A stretch of 64,000 bases of DNA from Falsiroseomonas bella (GCF_003173615.1 NZ_QGNA01000003.1:310001-374000), one strand, 5' to 3'; numbered from the stretch's first letter, positions 8,424 to 17,068 are shown. A program made the numbers and translations. The notes: generated by a model not told the origin, from the sequence alone.

Positions 8424-9536
8424 TCAGAAGCGCACGTTGTGATTGGTGGTGAGGAAGTTGCGGACCCACTCGCGCGCATCGGCGTCGATCGTGGTCGCGA
8501 CCTCGTAGAGGCGCTGGATGTTGTCGCCCACCGCCTGCTCGTAGTCGCCGAGCACCTCCTCCTTCTTCGCCTGCAGGTCGGGATCGGCGACCGCCTCGGC
8601 AAAGGCGCGGCGATAGGTGGCGATGATCTCGGGCGACGTACCGCGCGGCAGCATCGCCGGCTTCTGGGCCGCGAAGCCCGAGCCGAAGAAGGCGAGATAG
8701 GCGTTGTACTCGACGCCCGAGGGCTTCTTGCCGTGCATCATCTCATAGGCTTCGACGAAATGCGGGAGGTCCGGGAAGGTCGGGTCGCGCGCCACGTTGC
8801 CCTGCGCGTCCAGCACGCCCCAGGAGAAGAGCGGCACCGCGTTGCCCGCCTGGATCATCGGACGCACCTGCGTCAGGAAGGCGGAGGAGGTCTGGTAGTC
8901 GATCGTCGCCTCGCCGCGCTCCAGCGCCAGCCGTCCCTCACCGCGGCCGCGCATGCCGAAGACGTGGCGGACCTTGAGCCCGAGCAGATGGAAGGCGAGC
9001 ATCGGCACCAGGTCGAGCGAGGTCGCGCCCTGGCTGCCATAGACCAGCTCCTGGTCCTTGATCTTGCCGAGCTCGCGGGCGTTCGCGACGTTGAAGCGCG
9101 CCGGCAGATAGACCACGCCGCCAGTCGGCGAGACCAGGACGGGCGGCATGTTGCTGTAGTCGTAGCGCACGCGGCGGTCGCCCAGCAGGAAGGGGAACTG
9201 CGTCGAGCCCGAGGTGCCGATGAAGGTGGAGCCGTCGTTCCGGGCACGCTGGTAGAAGTCGTTGGTGCCGGTGATCGAGCCGCCGCCAGGCACGTTGCGC
9301 ACGATCACGCTCGGCCGGCCGGGCAGGTACTTCGCCAGGTAGGGCGACATGAAGCGGGCCCAGACGTCGCTGCCACCGCCCTCGGCGAAGGGGATCACCC
9401 ATTCGATCGTCTTGCCGGCGAAGTTCGTCTGCGCCCGCACCGCCGCCGCCGGCAGCAGCGTGGCCATGCCAAGCGCCGCGGCGCCCTGGAGCAGCCTGCG
9501 CCGCCCGGGCCCGCGGGCCTCGAAGTCGCTACCCAT
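8424..9536 (-). CDS. Bug/TctC-family solute-binding receptor (tandem copy 1)
   Basis: 370 residues with a strong Tat-type signal (GRRRLLQGAAALGMATLLP, cleavage near VRAQ). The mature region mirrors its downstream neighbour: VIPFAEGGGSDVWARF, RNVPGGGSITG, GDRRVRYDY, SPTGGVVY, GMRGRG and a C-terminal NHNVRF. The ATG at 9536 has a perfect GGGAGG 7 nt upstream; the earlier in-frame ATG has none. It is 60 bp downstream of the dehalogenase-like hydrolase gene in the same operon. The two receptors probably recognise related but not identical acids. Confidence 0.92.
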   Translation of the reverse strand: MGSDFEARGPGRRRLLQGAAALGMATLLPAAAVRAQTNFAGKTIEWVIPFAEGGGSDVWARFMSPYLAKYLPGRPSVIVRNVPGGGSITGTNDFYQRARNDGSTFIGTSGSTQFPFLLGDRRVRYDYSNMPPVLVSPTGGVVYLPARFNVANARELGKIKDQELVYGSQGATSLDLVPMLAFHLLGLKVRHVFGMRGRGEGRLALERGEATIDYQTSSAFLTQVRPMIQAGNAVPLFSWGVLDAQGNVARDPTFPDLPHFVEAYEMMHGKKPSGVEYNAYLAFFGSGFAAQKPAMLPRGTSPEIIATYRRAFAEAVADPDLQAKKEEVLGDYEQAVGDNIQRLYEVATTIDADAREWVRNFLTTNHNVRF

Positions 9537-9596
9537 TTGTGATCCTCCCGTGTCGAGTTCCGTATCCTGTCGCATGGCGCGGCGCCGGAGGGCATG

Positions 9597-10511
9597 TCAA
9601 GCGGGACCGGCGCCGAAGAAGCGCAGAAACCAGGCCAGCGTCTCGTCCGGCGCATGTTCGGGGACGTAATGGCCGCAGGGCAGGCGATCGCCGACCAGGT
9701 CCGTCGCGTAGTCGCGCCAGACGGCCGTGACGTCGTCGAAGACCTCGCCGGTGTGGCTGCCGCCGCCGAACAGCACCAGCGTCGGGCAGGCGATCCTGCG
9801 GCCCGCCGCGAAATCCGCCTCGTCCATCGCCCGGTCCACCGTTGCCGCGGCCCGGTAGTCGGCGCAGGAGGCGCGGATCGTCTTGCGCGTGAAGCAGCGG
9901 ACGTATTCCTCGAAGGCGCGCGGGTCGAAGATCGAGAGGCCCACGCCCTTCTTCCCGATCTTGCGCTCCATGTACCAGCGCGCCGGCACGCTTTCGAGCA
10001 TCGTCTCGGGCAGGTCGCCTTCCTGCGGCATGAAGACCCAGTGCCAGGACTTCATGGCCCATTCGGCCGAGGCGTTCCGCCACACATGCAGCGTCGGCAA
10101 TATGTCGAGCAACGCAAGGCGCAGCACGCGCTCCGGGTGGTCCAGCGCCATCCTGTGACCCACGCGGGCGCCGCGATCGTGCCCGGCCAGGAAGAAGCGC
10201 TCATGGCCGAGCGCACGCATCACCTCCACCTGGTCCTGCGCCATGGCGCGGAAGCTGTAGTTGGCGGTGACGGACGGGTCGGGCCCGGTGCTGTCGCCAT
10301 AGCCGCGCAGATCGGCCGCGACCACGTGGAAATGCTCCGCCAGGCGCGGCGCGATGCGGTGCCAGCACACATGGGTCTGCGGATTGCCGTGCAGCAGCAG
10401 AAGCGGCAGCCCCTGCCCCGCATGGCGCAGATGGATGCGCGCCCCGCCGGAGGTCTCGATGTCGGCCGCCGCGAAGCCCGGCAGCAGCCCGTGGTCCGGC
10501 CGATCGGCCAT
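9597..10511 (-). CDS. Alpha/beta hydrolase, fluoroacetate (haloacetate) dehalogenase-like
   Basis: 304 residues from the ATG at 10511; an upstream GTG at 10520 is possible and would overlap the gntR stop. The sequence follows fluoroacetate dehalogenases closely: HGNPQTHVCW oxyanion region, LRGYGDS, NYSFRAMAQDQ, and GHDRGARVGHRMALDHPERV with nucleophile Asp112 and substrate-binding Arg113 and Arg116. An HW pair (SWHWVF), which in that family helps hold the halide, and a terminal GHYVPE with the catalytic His also fit. An Asp nucleophile rules out an ordinary serine esterase. GGAAGGA lies 10-11 nt before the ATG. The gene sits between gntR and the first receptor. Epoxide hydrolase activity is the main alternative. 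Confidence 0.82.
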   Translation of the reverse strand: MADRPDHGLLPGFAAADIETSGGARIHLRHAGQGLPLLLLHGNPQTHVCWHRIAPRLAEHFHVVAADLRGYGDSTGPDPSVTANYSFRAMAQDQVEVMRALGHERFFLAGHDRGARVGHRMALDHPERVLRLALLDILPTLHVWRNASAEWAMKSWHWVFMPQEGDLPETMLESVPARWYMERKIGKKGVGLSIFDPRAFEEYVRCFTRKTIRASCADYRAAATVDRAMDEADFAAGRRIACPTLVLFGGGSHTGEVFDDVTAVWRDYATDLVGDRLPCGHYVPEHAPDETLAWFLRFFGAGPA

Positions 10512-10516
10512 GCCCG

Positions 10517-11248
10517 TCACCGTCCTTCCCGTCGCGCGACCGGGGCCGCCACGGGCATGGCGACCGCCCGGCCGAGCCAGGCCAGCCTGTGCCGCTGCGC
10601 CGCGCGCGCATGGCCGCGGGCAGCCTCCTCCGCCGCATCGCCGTCGCGACGCCGAAGCGCGGCGAGGATCGCGCGATGCTCGGCATGCGCCTCGGCGGCG
10701 CGTCCGCCCTGCGTCAGCAGCGTCGGCAGCAGCGCAATGGTGGCGGAGATCTGCTCCAGGCTACGCAGCAGGTAGCGGTTGTGGGCGGCAAGATAGAGCA
10801 TGCCGTGTATGCGCTGGTTCAATTCCGAGAGCGCCGCGGCATCGGCGAAGGCACCCGGTTCCGCCTCGATCAGTTCCGCCATGGCGTCGAATTCGGTCTC
10901 GGTCGCGTGCTGCGCCGCGAGCCGCGCGGCGGCACCTTCCAGGATCTCCCGCATCACATAGAGCTCGACCACCTGCTGGTGGTCGGGGCGCGTCACGGTC
11001 AGGCCGCGGCGTGGATCGCGGGTGAGCAGACCCTCGGCCTCCAGCCGCGCGATCGCCTGGCGCACCGGCGTGCGGGAGACGCCAACGCGCGCGGCGAGGT
11101 CGGTCTCCGTCAGGCGGAGGCCGGGCGCGAGGAGCCCCTCGCGGACCGCGTCGCGGATCCGGTCATAGGCTTCCTGGCCGAGGTCCCGAGGGGCATGCGG
11201 CAGGACGGGCGGCGGCGCGGGCGGCAGGTCCATGGCTCTGGACATCAT
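10517..11248 (-). CDS. GntR-family (FCD-type) transcriptional regulator
   Basis: About 243 residues. An N-terminal winged helix-turn-helix (EAYDRIRDAVREGLLAPGLRL, ARVGVSRTPVRQAIARLEAEGLL) is followed by an all-helical FCD effector domain (ELYVMREILEGAAARLAA, NQRIHGMLYLAAHN). FCD regulators usually sense carboxylates. The gene is divergent from tcuA and heads the dehalogenase-receptor-permease-isomerase operon, so it most likely controls both directions. The start is uncertain: ATGs at 11248, 11245 and 11233 all lack a good Shine-Dalgarno, and the most upstream option is a TTG. Two tandem GGATACAA motifs lie immediately upstream. Confidence 0.9.
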   Translation of the reverse strand: MMSRAMDLPPAPPPVLPHAPRDLGQEAYDRIRDAVREGLLAPGLRLTETDLAARVGVSRTPVRQAIARLEAEGLLTRDPRRGLTVTRPDHQQVVELYVMREILEGAAARLAAQHATETEFDAMAELIEAEPGAFADAAALSELNQRIHGMLYLAAHNRYLLRSLEQISATIALLPTLLTQGGRAAEAHAEHRAILAALRRRDGDAAEEAARGHARAAQRHRLAWLGRAVAMPVAAPVARREGR

Positions 11249-11249
11249 G

Positions 11250-11269
11250 GGATACAACTGGATACAAGG
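11250..11269. promoter_or_regulatory. Candidate GntR operator: two GGATACAA repeats, 10-bp period
   Basis: GGATACAA occurs at 11250-11257 and 11260-11267 in the 44-bp gap between the divergent gntR and tcuA starts. Copies one helical turn apart in a divergent promoter are a typical arrangement for an operator. On the other strand the unit reads TTGTATCC, resembling half-sites (TTGTAT) reported for FCD-type GntR proteins. Direct rather than inverted orientation is unusual for a dimer. Binding is inferred. Confidence 0.45.
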
Positions 11270-11292
11270 CCAGCGGAATTCGCGGGGACACA

Positions 11293-12690
11293 ATGCCCGA
11301 CTTCACCCGGACCTATGACGTCCTGGTCGCCGGCGGCGGCAATGCGGCGCTCTGCGCCGCCATCGAGGCGCGGCGGGCCGGTGCCTCGGTGATCCTGGCC
11401 GAGCACGCGCCGCTGCCGATGCGCGGCGGCAATTCCCGCCACACGCGCAACCTGCGCGCGCTGCACCCGGCGCCGACCGACGTGCAGACCGAGAGCTACC
11501 TGGAAGAGGAGTACTGGGACGACCTGCTGCGCGTGACCGGCGGCAAGACCGACGAGCATCTGGCGCGCATGTGCATCCGCGCCTCCCAGCACGCGCCGGC
11601 CTTCCTCGCTTCCTGCGGCGTGACCTTCCAGCCCTCGCTCTCGGGCACGCTCTCCCTCTCGCGCACCAACGCCTTCTTCCTGGGCGGCGGCAAGGCGCTC
11701 CTCAACGCGCTGTACCGCACCGCGACGACGCTCGGCGTCGAGATCCTCTACGACACCGAGGTGCAGCACATCGCGGTGCAGGACGGCTACGCGACCGAGG
11801 CGATCGTCTCCCACAAGGGCTTCCCGGAGCGCATCCGCTTCAAGGCGCTGGTCGCGGCCTCCGGCGGCTTCCAGGCGAACCGCGAATGGCTGCGGCAATA
11901 CTGGGGCAGCGCGGCGGACGAGTTCCAGATCCGCGGCACGCCCTATGCCCAGGGCCGCGTGCTGCGCGACCTGCTGGACCAGGGCGTGCAGGAGGTGGGC
12001 GACCCCACGCAGTTCCACGCGGTGGCCAACGACGCGCGCGCACCGATGGAGGATGGCGGGCTGGCCATGCGGCTCGACTGCATCCCCTTCGCCATCGCGG
12101 TGAACCGCAATGTCGAGCGCTTCTACGACGAGGGCGAGGATGTCTGGCCGAAGCGCTACGCCATCTGGGGCCGCCTGATCGCGCAGCAGCCCGGGCAATG
12201 CGCCTTCGCCATCACCGACAGCCAGGCCGAGCTCGACTACCTCCCGAGCGTCTTCCCGCCCTACAAGGCGGACACCATCGCGGAGGTCGCGGCGATGGCC
12301 GGCATCGACGGCGCGAAGCTCGAGCGCGTGGTCGCGGAATACAACGCCGCCGTGCGCCCCGGCACCTTCCGCCCCATGGTGCCCGACGATTGCCGCACCG
12401 AGGGGCTGACGCCGCCCAAGAGCCACTGGGCGCGGCGCATCGAGAAGCCGCCCTTCATCCTGCATCCGCTGCGCACCGGCATCACCTTCACCTTCCTCGG
12501 CCTGAAGGTGAACGACCGCGCGCGCGTGCTGATGGCCGACGGCAAGCCCTCGGGCAACATGTTCGCATCCGGCGAGATCATGTCCGGCAACATCCTCGGC
12601 CAGGGTTACCTGGCGGGCTTCGGGATGACGCTCGGCACGGTGTTCGGCCGCATCGCCGGCGAGGAGGCCGCGCGCCATGTCCGCAACTGA
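11293..12690 (+). CDS. tcuA: FAD-dependent tricarballylate dehydrogenase TcuA
   Basis: 465 residues, the usual TcuA length. The N-terminal dinucleotide fold reads DVLVAGGGNAALCAAIEARRAG. Other fumarate-reductase/succinate-dehydrogenase-like signatures are GGNSRHTRNLR, the flavin-domain AASGGFQANREWL, and the C-terminal ASGEIMSGNILGQGYLAGFGMTLG, which binds FAD. In Salmonella, TcuA oxidises tricarballylate to cis-aconitate and needs TcuB to reoxidise its flavin. Here it overlaps tcuB by 14 nt and is divergent from the regulator and transport operon. The start at 11293 is 26 bp beyond the candidate operator. Confidence 0.93.
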   Translation: MPDFTRTYDVLVAGGGNAALCAAIEARRAGASVILAEHAPLPMRGGNSRHTRNLRALHPAPTDVQTESYLEEEYWDDLLRVTGGKTDEHLARMCIRASQHAPAFLASCGVTFQPSLSGTLSLSRTNAFFLGGGKALLNALYRTATTLGVEILYDTEVQHIAVQDGYATEAIVSHKGFPERIRFKALVAASGGFQANREWLRQYWGSAADEFQIRGTPYAQGRVLRDLLDQGVQEVGDPTQFHAVANDARAPMEDGGLAMRLDCIPFAIAVNRNVERFYDEGEDVWPKRYAIWGRLIAQQPGQCAFAITDSQAELDYLPSVFPPYKADTIAEVAAMAGIDGAKLERVVAEYNAAVRPGTFRPMVPDDCRTEGLTPPKSHWARRIEKPPFILHPLRTGITFTFLGLKVNDRARVLMADGKPSGNMFASGEIMSGNILGQGYLAGFGMTLGTVFGRIAGEEAARHVRN

Positions 12691-13813
12691 AGCGACCCCT
12701 CCCGCGCCCAGCGAGGCGATGCAGGATGCCTGGCGGCAGATGCAGGTCTGCAACGCCTGCCGCTATTGCGAGAGCTACTGCGCGGTGTTCCCGGCGATGG
12801 CAATGCGCCGCAGCTTCAGCGAGGGCGACCTGACGCACCTCGCCAATCTCTGCCATGGCTGCAAGGGCTGCTACCACGCCTGCCAATACGCGCCGCCACA
12901 CCCCTTCGAGATCAACATCCCCGCGACCTTCGCGCAGATCCGGCAGGAGAGCTACGCGGCGCATGCCTGGCCGGCGCCGATGGGCCGCCTGTTCGAGCGC
13001 AATGGCACCATCGTCTCGCTCGCCGCGGCGCTGATCGTGACGCTGGTGCTGCTGGCGACCGTCGCGCTGAAGGACCCGGCGGTGCTCTACACGGCGCAGA
13101 CCGGCCAGGGCGCCTTCTTCCGCATCATCCCGCTCTGGCTGATCAACCTGCTGGCCGGTGCGACCTTCGGCTATGCGATCCTGGCCATGACCATGGGCGG
13201 CATCCGCTACTGGCGCGGCACGGCGGGCGGCGCGGGACCGGTGCCGCGGGCGGCGGCGGTGGACGCGACGGTGGACATCCTGACGCTGCGCAACCTCGGC
13301 GGCGGCGGGCATGGCTGCAACGACCTGGACGACAGCTTCGCGATGCATCGCCGCTGGCTGCACCAGGCGATGTTCTACGGCTTCCTGCTGTGCTTCGCCG
13401 CGACCTGCACGGGCGCGATCTATCACCACGTCTTCGGCTGGCATTCGCCGCACGCCTTCTGGAGCCTGCCGGTGCAGCTCGGCACCTGGGGCGGCGTGCT
13501 GCTCTGCATCGGCACGGCGGGGCTGATCTGGGTGAAGGTGATCACCGATCCGGTCCCGGTCGCGCGGCAGCTTATGGGCGGCGAGTATGCGATGCTGATG
13601 CTGCTGTTCCTGGTCGGCTCGACCGGGCTGCTGCTGCTGGCGCTGCGCCACACCGGCGCGATGGGCATGCTGCTCGCGCTGCATTTCGGGCTGGTGCTCG
13701 CCCTCTTCGTGGCGATGCCGTACAGCAAGATGGTGCATGGCGTGTATCGCGGCTTGGCGCTGCTGCGGCATGCGCGGGAGCGGCGCGGGCCGGTGCGCGG
13801 CGGCGCCGCGTAA
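12677..13813 (+). CDS. tcuB: Tricarballylate utilisation Fe-S/membrane protein TcuB
   Basis: 378 residues. Two 4Fe-4S motifs are seen: Cys25-28-31-35 (CNACRYCESYC) and Cys59-62-65-69 (CHGCKGCYHAC). About six hydrophobic segments follow, with several His residues that could bind heme (MHRRWLHQAMFYG, IYHHVFGWH, LRHTGAMG). TcuB passes electrons from the FADH2 of TcuA to the quinone pool. The start lies inside the end of tcuA and has a strong GAGGAGG 8 nt upstream, so translation is probably coupled. No tcuC-type MFS carrier is present; the TTT system takes that role here. Confidence 0.93.
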   Translation: MSATEATPPAPSEAMQDAWRQMQVCNACRYCESYCAVFPAMAMRRSFSEGDLTHLANLCHGCKGCYHACQYAPPHPFEINIPATFAQIRQESYAAHAWPAPMGRLFERNGTIVSLAAALIVTLVLLATVALKDPAVLYTAQTGQGAFFRIIPLWLINLLAGATFGYAILAMTMGGIRYWRGTAGGAGPVPRAAAVDATVDILTLRNLGGGGHGCNDLDDSFAMHRRWLHQAMFYGFLLCFAATCTGAIYHHVFGWHSPHAFWSLPVQLGTWGGVLLCIGTAGLIWVKVITDPVPVARQLMGGEYAMLMLLFLVGSTGLLLLALRHTGAMGMLLALHFGLVLALFVAMPYSKMVHGVYRGLALLRHARERRGPVRGGAA

Positions 13814-13931
13814 CGATCCCCTCACAGTCTGGACGAATCAGCGCACCTCTGCGCAATCGTGCATCGGTCGTGGCCGCCGGCCGCGTATGATGCTGTCGCC
13901 CTTCCGTATATCCGCGCAGAGGTATGTTTCC

Positions 13932-14342
13932 ATGCCGTTCGATCCCGCGGCGATGGGCTGGAAGCCCTTCGACGATCCGGCCTTGCCGCAGGTGATGACC
14001 CGGCACTGGGAGCGCGAGGAGGGCGAGGGCTTCGCCTATGGCTTCGAGACCGGCGCCGGGCAGGCCAACGGCCTCGGCGTGGTGCATGGTGGCATCCTCG
14101 CGACCTATATCGACCACACGATGGGCCGCGTCGCGCGCAGGGCGGCCGGCGACGTGCCGGTGGCGACGATCCAGCTCGACCTGCACTACCTCTCGCCGGC
14201 GCGTCCCGGCTTCTTCATCGAGGCGCGCGGCATCGTCGTGCGACGGACCATGTCGGTGATCTTCCTGCGCGGCGCGCTGACCTCGCAGGGCACCGACGTG
14301 CTCACCGCCAGCGGGATCTGGAAGATCCTCGGCCGGCGGTGA
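13932..14342 (+). CDS. PaaI-type hot-dog thioesterase
   Basis: 136 residues. The hot-dog core shows NGLGVVHGGILATYIDHTMG, the PaaI/YdiI active-site region that binds the acyl-CoA thioester, then VATIQLDLHYLSPARPGFFIEA. The ATG at 13932 has GAGG 9 nt upstream; a longer reading frame exists but lacks ribosome-binding support. The 118 bp between tcuB and this gene show no clear terminator, so read-through is possible. The substrate is unknown. It is convergent with the molybdenum hydroxylase genes, only 12 bp away. Confidence 0.83.
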   Translation: MPFDPAAMGWKPFDDPALPQVMTRHWEREEGEGFAYGFETGAGQANGLGVVHGGILATYIDHTMGRVARRAAGDVPVATIQLDLHYLSPARPGFFIEARGIVVRRTMSVIFLRGALTSQGTDVLTASGIWKILGRR

Positions 14343-14354
14343 GCCGTCGCCCGG

Positions 14355-16601
14355 TCAGGCCCGGAGCGCCGCCAGCACGCGCTCCGGCGTGAAGGGCACC
14401 TCCGGCACGTGCCGGCCCGTCGCGTCCAGGATCGCATTGGCGATCGCGGCCCCCGTCGGGCCCTGACTGCCCTCCCCCACGCCGAGCGCGGGCAGGTCCG
14501 GACGGTCGATCAGCACGCTCTCGATCGCCGGCACCTGGCCGAAGCCGATGATCGGGTAGGCGTGGTAGTCCTCGCTGGTCATGCGGCGTCCATCCCAGCG
14601 GCCTTCCTCCATCAGCGTCCAGGACGCGGACTGCACCATCCCGCCCTCGATCTGGTTGGCGATGCCGTCCGGGTTCACCGCGCGCCCGGCCTCGGTCGCG
14701 GCCCACATCCGCTGCACCCGCACCGCGCCGCTGCCGACATCCACCGCGACGCGCGCGACCACCGCGACATGGCTGTCGGAGTTCTTGTATTTCGACAGGC
14801 CGACGCCGGTGCCGACCAGTTCCGTCCCCTGCGCGCGTCCGCGCCCGAGCGTCACGGGGCGCGGCTGCCAGCCGGAAAGCGCAACGGCACGCTGCAGCAC
14901 GGCCACAAGCCGCGGGTCGCGCAGGTGGCGCAGCCGGTAGGCGACCGGGTCCTGCCCCGCCAGCGCCGCGCACTCGTCCATGAACATCTCGGCGGCGACC
15001 ACGTTGAAGTAGCCGCCGAGGGTGCGCAGCGCGGAGGTCCGCACCGGCATCTCCGCATGGAAATGCGTCGTCACCTTCTGCCCGGGCACGGCATAGATCG
15101 GCACCGCGTTGCGCGCCGCCGCGCCGTTGGGCAGCGCGCCATCGGTCGCGCGCGGCGGCGGCACCGGGTTCTCCAGATACCAGGCGGAGCGCAGGTTGCA
15201 GCCGCTGGAGCCGCCCGGCCGCGTGGAGTGCGGGAAGGACCAGACATCATGCGCCCAGGAGGCGAGGCCGCCATCGGCGCCGAGCCCGGCCTCCAGCCGC
15301 ACGACCATGGCGGAGCCCCAGGGCTCCCACACCATCTCCTCCTCATGCGTCCAGTGGACGCGCACCGGCTTGCCCGGCACCGCGCGCGCGAGCAGCGCGG
15401 CATCCAGCGCGACGTCGTCCGCGCCGTTGTGCCCGTAGCAGCCCGAGCCCTGCGCATGGATCACGCGGATCGCGTCCGGCTGCATGCGTAGGCCGCGCGC
15501 CAGGTCGCCGCGCAGCGGGAACGGTCCCTGGGTGTGCGACCAGACCGTGAGGCGGCCATCGTCCCAGCGCGCCAGCGCGCAGGAGGCGCCGATCGAGGCA
15601 TGCGCCTGGAAGCCCCGGCGATACTCGGCGCGGTGGCTGCGCGCGCCGGCCGGACCGGCCTCGGTCGTGTGGATGGTGCGCGTCTCGGCCGGCGCGGTCA
15701 GCAGGTGATCGAAGGCGGTCTTGCCGCCGAACAGCGCCGCACCGTCCTGCCAGCGCGCGGCCGCCACGATCTTCCGTGCCGCGTCGTTCGCCTGCTCCTC
15801 GCGCCGCGCGACGACGCCCAGGAAGGATCCGTCGCGCACCACGGCGACCACGCCCGGCAGGCCGCGCGCCCAGTCCATGTCGAGCGAGACGAGCTTCGCC
15901 GCATAGCCCGGCGGCCGCGCCACGGCGCCGAACAGCAGCCCTTCGGGCCGCATGTCGTGGATGAACACCTGCCGGCCGAACACCTTCGCCGGGATGTCCG
16001 TGCGCGGCATGGAGGTACCGATCAGCGTGGCCGCCATCGGCGGCTTGCGCCGCGCCGTGGTGTCCACCGGCCGCACGAGCGAGACGTGGGACGCGGCCTC
16101 GGCATAGGTCATGCGCCGGCCGCCCAGCCCCTCGATCACGCCGTCGCGCACGCCGAGCGCGGCGCGCTCCATGCTCCATTGCGTCGCGGCGACGCCGAGC
16201 AGCGTGGCGCGCGCATCCGCGCAGGCGACGCCGAGCGCCTCGCCGCCGAAGCGGATGGACTGGCTGCCGGCCGTGACGCCCTCATTCGCGGTCTGGGCCG
16301 TGTCGCCGGAGATCAGCTCGATCCGCTCGGGCGCGACATCCAGCTCCTCGGCGGCGATCTGGCGCATGGCGGTCAGCACGCCCTGCCCCAGCTCGACCCG
16401 CCCGGTGAGCACGACGATGCGCCCATCGGGCGTGATGCGCACCCAACTGTCGAGGCGCGGGTTGCTGCGCAGCATCGGCGTGACCGGCGCTGGCGCGGCC
16501 TGTCCGGCTGCTTCCTGCCAGCGGAAGCCGATGGCGAGGCCGGCGGTGCCGGCGGCGAAGGCGCCCAGGAAGGCGCGGCGGGACGGCATCTCGGCGCCCA
16601 T
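14355..16601 (-). CDS. Molybdenum-binding large subunit of a xanthine dehydrogenase-family oxidoreductase
   Basis: 748 residues. A Tat signal starts it (SRRAFLGAFAAGTAGLAIGF), pointing to periplasmic action. Then come GRVELGQGVLTAMRQIAAEEL, GGEALGV, a molybdopterin-binding region (GSGCYGHNGADD), and the catalytic Glu710 in VGEGSQGPTG. This layout matches the isoquinoline 1-oxidoreductase/IorB-like group, in which the large subunit carries the Tat signal and the small 2Fe-2S subunit rides along. The start at 16601 is 2 bp beyond the small-subunit stop. It probably hydroxylates an N-heteroaromatic or an aldehyde; the substrate is not known. No FAD subunit is encoded, so the electron acceptor is probably a cytochrome. 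Confidence 0.9.
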   Translation of the reverse strand: MGAEMPSRRAFLGAFAAGTAGLAIGFRWQEAAGQAAPAPVTPMLRSNPRLDSWVRITPDGRIVVLTGRVELGQGVLTAMRQIAAEELDVAPERIELISGDTAQTANEGVTAGSQSIRFGGEALGVACADARATLLGVAATQWSMERAALGVRDGVIEGLGGRRMTYAEAASHVSLVRPVDTTARRKPPMAATLIGTSMPRTDIPAKVFGRQVFIHDMRPEGLLFGAVARPPGYAAKLVSLDMDWARGLPGVVAVVRDGSFLGVVARREEQANDAARKIVAAARWQDGAALFGGKTAFDHLLTAPAETRTIHTTEAGPAGARSHRAEYRRGFQAHASIGASCALARWDDGRLTVWSHTQGPFPLRGDLARGLRMQPDAIRVIHAQGSGCYGHNGADDVALDAALLARAVPGKPVRVHWTHEEEMVWEPWGSAMVVRLEAGLGADGGLASWAHDVWSFPHSTRPGGSSGCNLRSAWYLENPVPPPRATDGALPNGAAARNAVPIYAVPGQKVTTHFHAEMPVRTSALRTLGGYFNVVAAEMFMDECAALAGQDPVAYRLRHLRDPRLVAVLQRAVALSGWQPRPVTLGRGRAQGTELVGTGVGLSKYKNSDSHVAVVARVAVDVGSGAVRVQRMWAATEAGRAVNPDGIANQIEGGMVQSASWTLMEEGRWDGRRMTSEDYHAYPIIGFGQVPAIESVLIDRPDLPALGVGEGSQGPTGAAIANAILDATGRHVPEVPFTPERVLAALRA

Positions 16602-16603
16602 GG

Positions 16604-17068
16604 TCAGGCCCCCCGCCCGTTCGCCGCGCGCAGCACGGCGCGGACCACGCGCGGCTGCGTGCCACAGCGGCAGAGGTTGTGGTCCAGCACCTCCTTCACC
16701 GTCGCCTCGTCCAGGCTGGCGGGGCGTTCCTGCAGCAGCGCCGCGGCCTGCATGATCATGCCGTTGGTGCAGTAGCCGCATTGCGCCGCCTGCTCGGCGA
16801 TGAAGGCCGCCTGCAGCGGGTGCGGCCGTTCGGGCGTGCCGAGACCTTCCAGCGTGGTGACGACATGGCCGACCGCATCGCCCGCCCGCATCTGGCAGGA
16901 CCGCACCGCGCGGCCGTCCACCAGCACGGTGCAGGCGCCGCATTGCGCGCGCCCGCAGCCGAGCTTGGGCCCGTTGAGCTCCAGGTCGTTGCGGAGCACG
17001 AAGATCAACGGCGTCGCCGGGTCCACCTCGACCTCGGTCGTGCGCCCGTTCACGCTGAGACGCAGCAT
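16604..17068 (-). CDS. 2Fe-2S small subunit of the xanthine dehydrogenase-family oxidoreductase
   Basis: 154 residues. The plant-type 2Fe-2S cluster is bound by Cys38, Cys43, Cys46 (GCGRAQCGAC) and Cys58. The second, buried cluster has CGYCTNGM and HNLCRCGTQPR. Together these define the small subunit of IorA/CoxS type. The gene directly precedes the large subunit with a 2-bp gap. An AAGGAAA lies before the ATG at 17068. Electrons pass from molybdenum through these clusters to an unknown acceptor. Confidence 0.93.
   Translation of the reverse strand: MLRLSVNGRTTEVEVDPATPLIFVLRNDLELNGPKLGCGRAQCGACTVLVDGRAVRSCQMRAGDAVGHVVTTLEGLGTPERPHPLQAAFIAEQAAQCGYCTNGMIMQAAALLQERPASLDEATVKEVLDHNLCRCGTQPRVVRAVLRAANGRGA

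Noticed and set aside
5281-8442. 1053-codon plus-strand frame opposite tctAB and a Bug gene
   Set aside because: Antisense shadow, rich in Arg, Glu and His, with no homology signature, and spanning several real genes.
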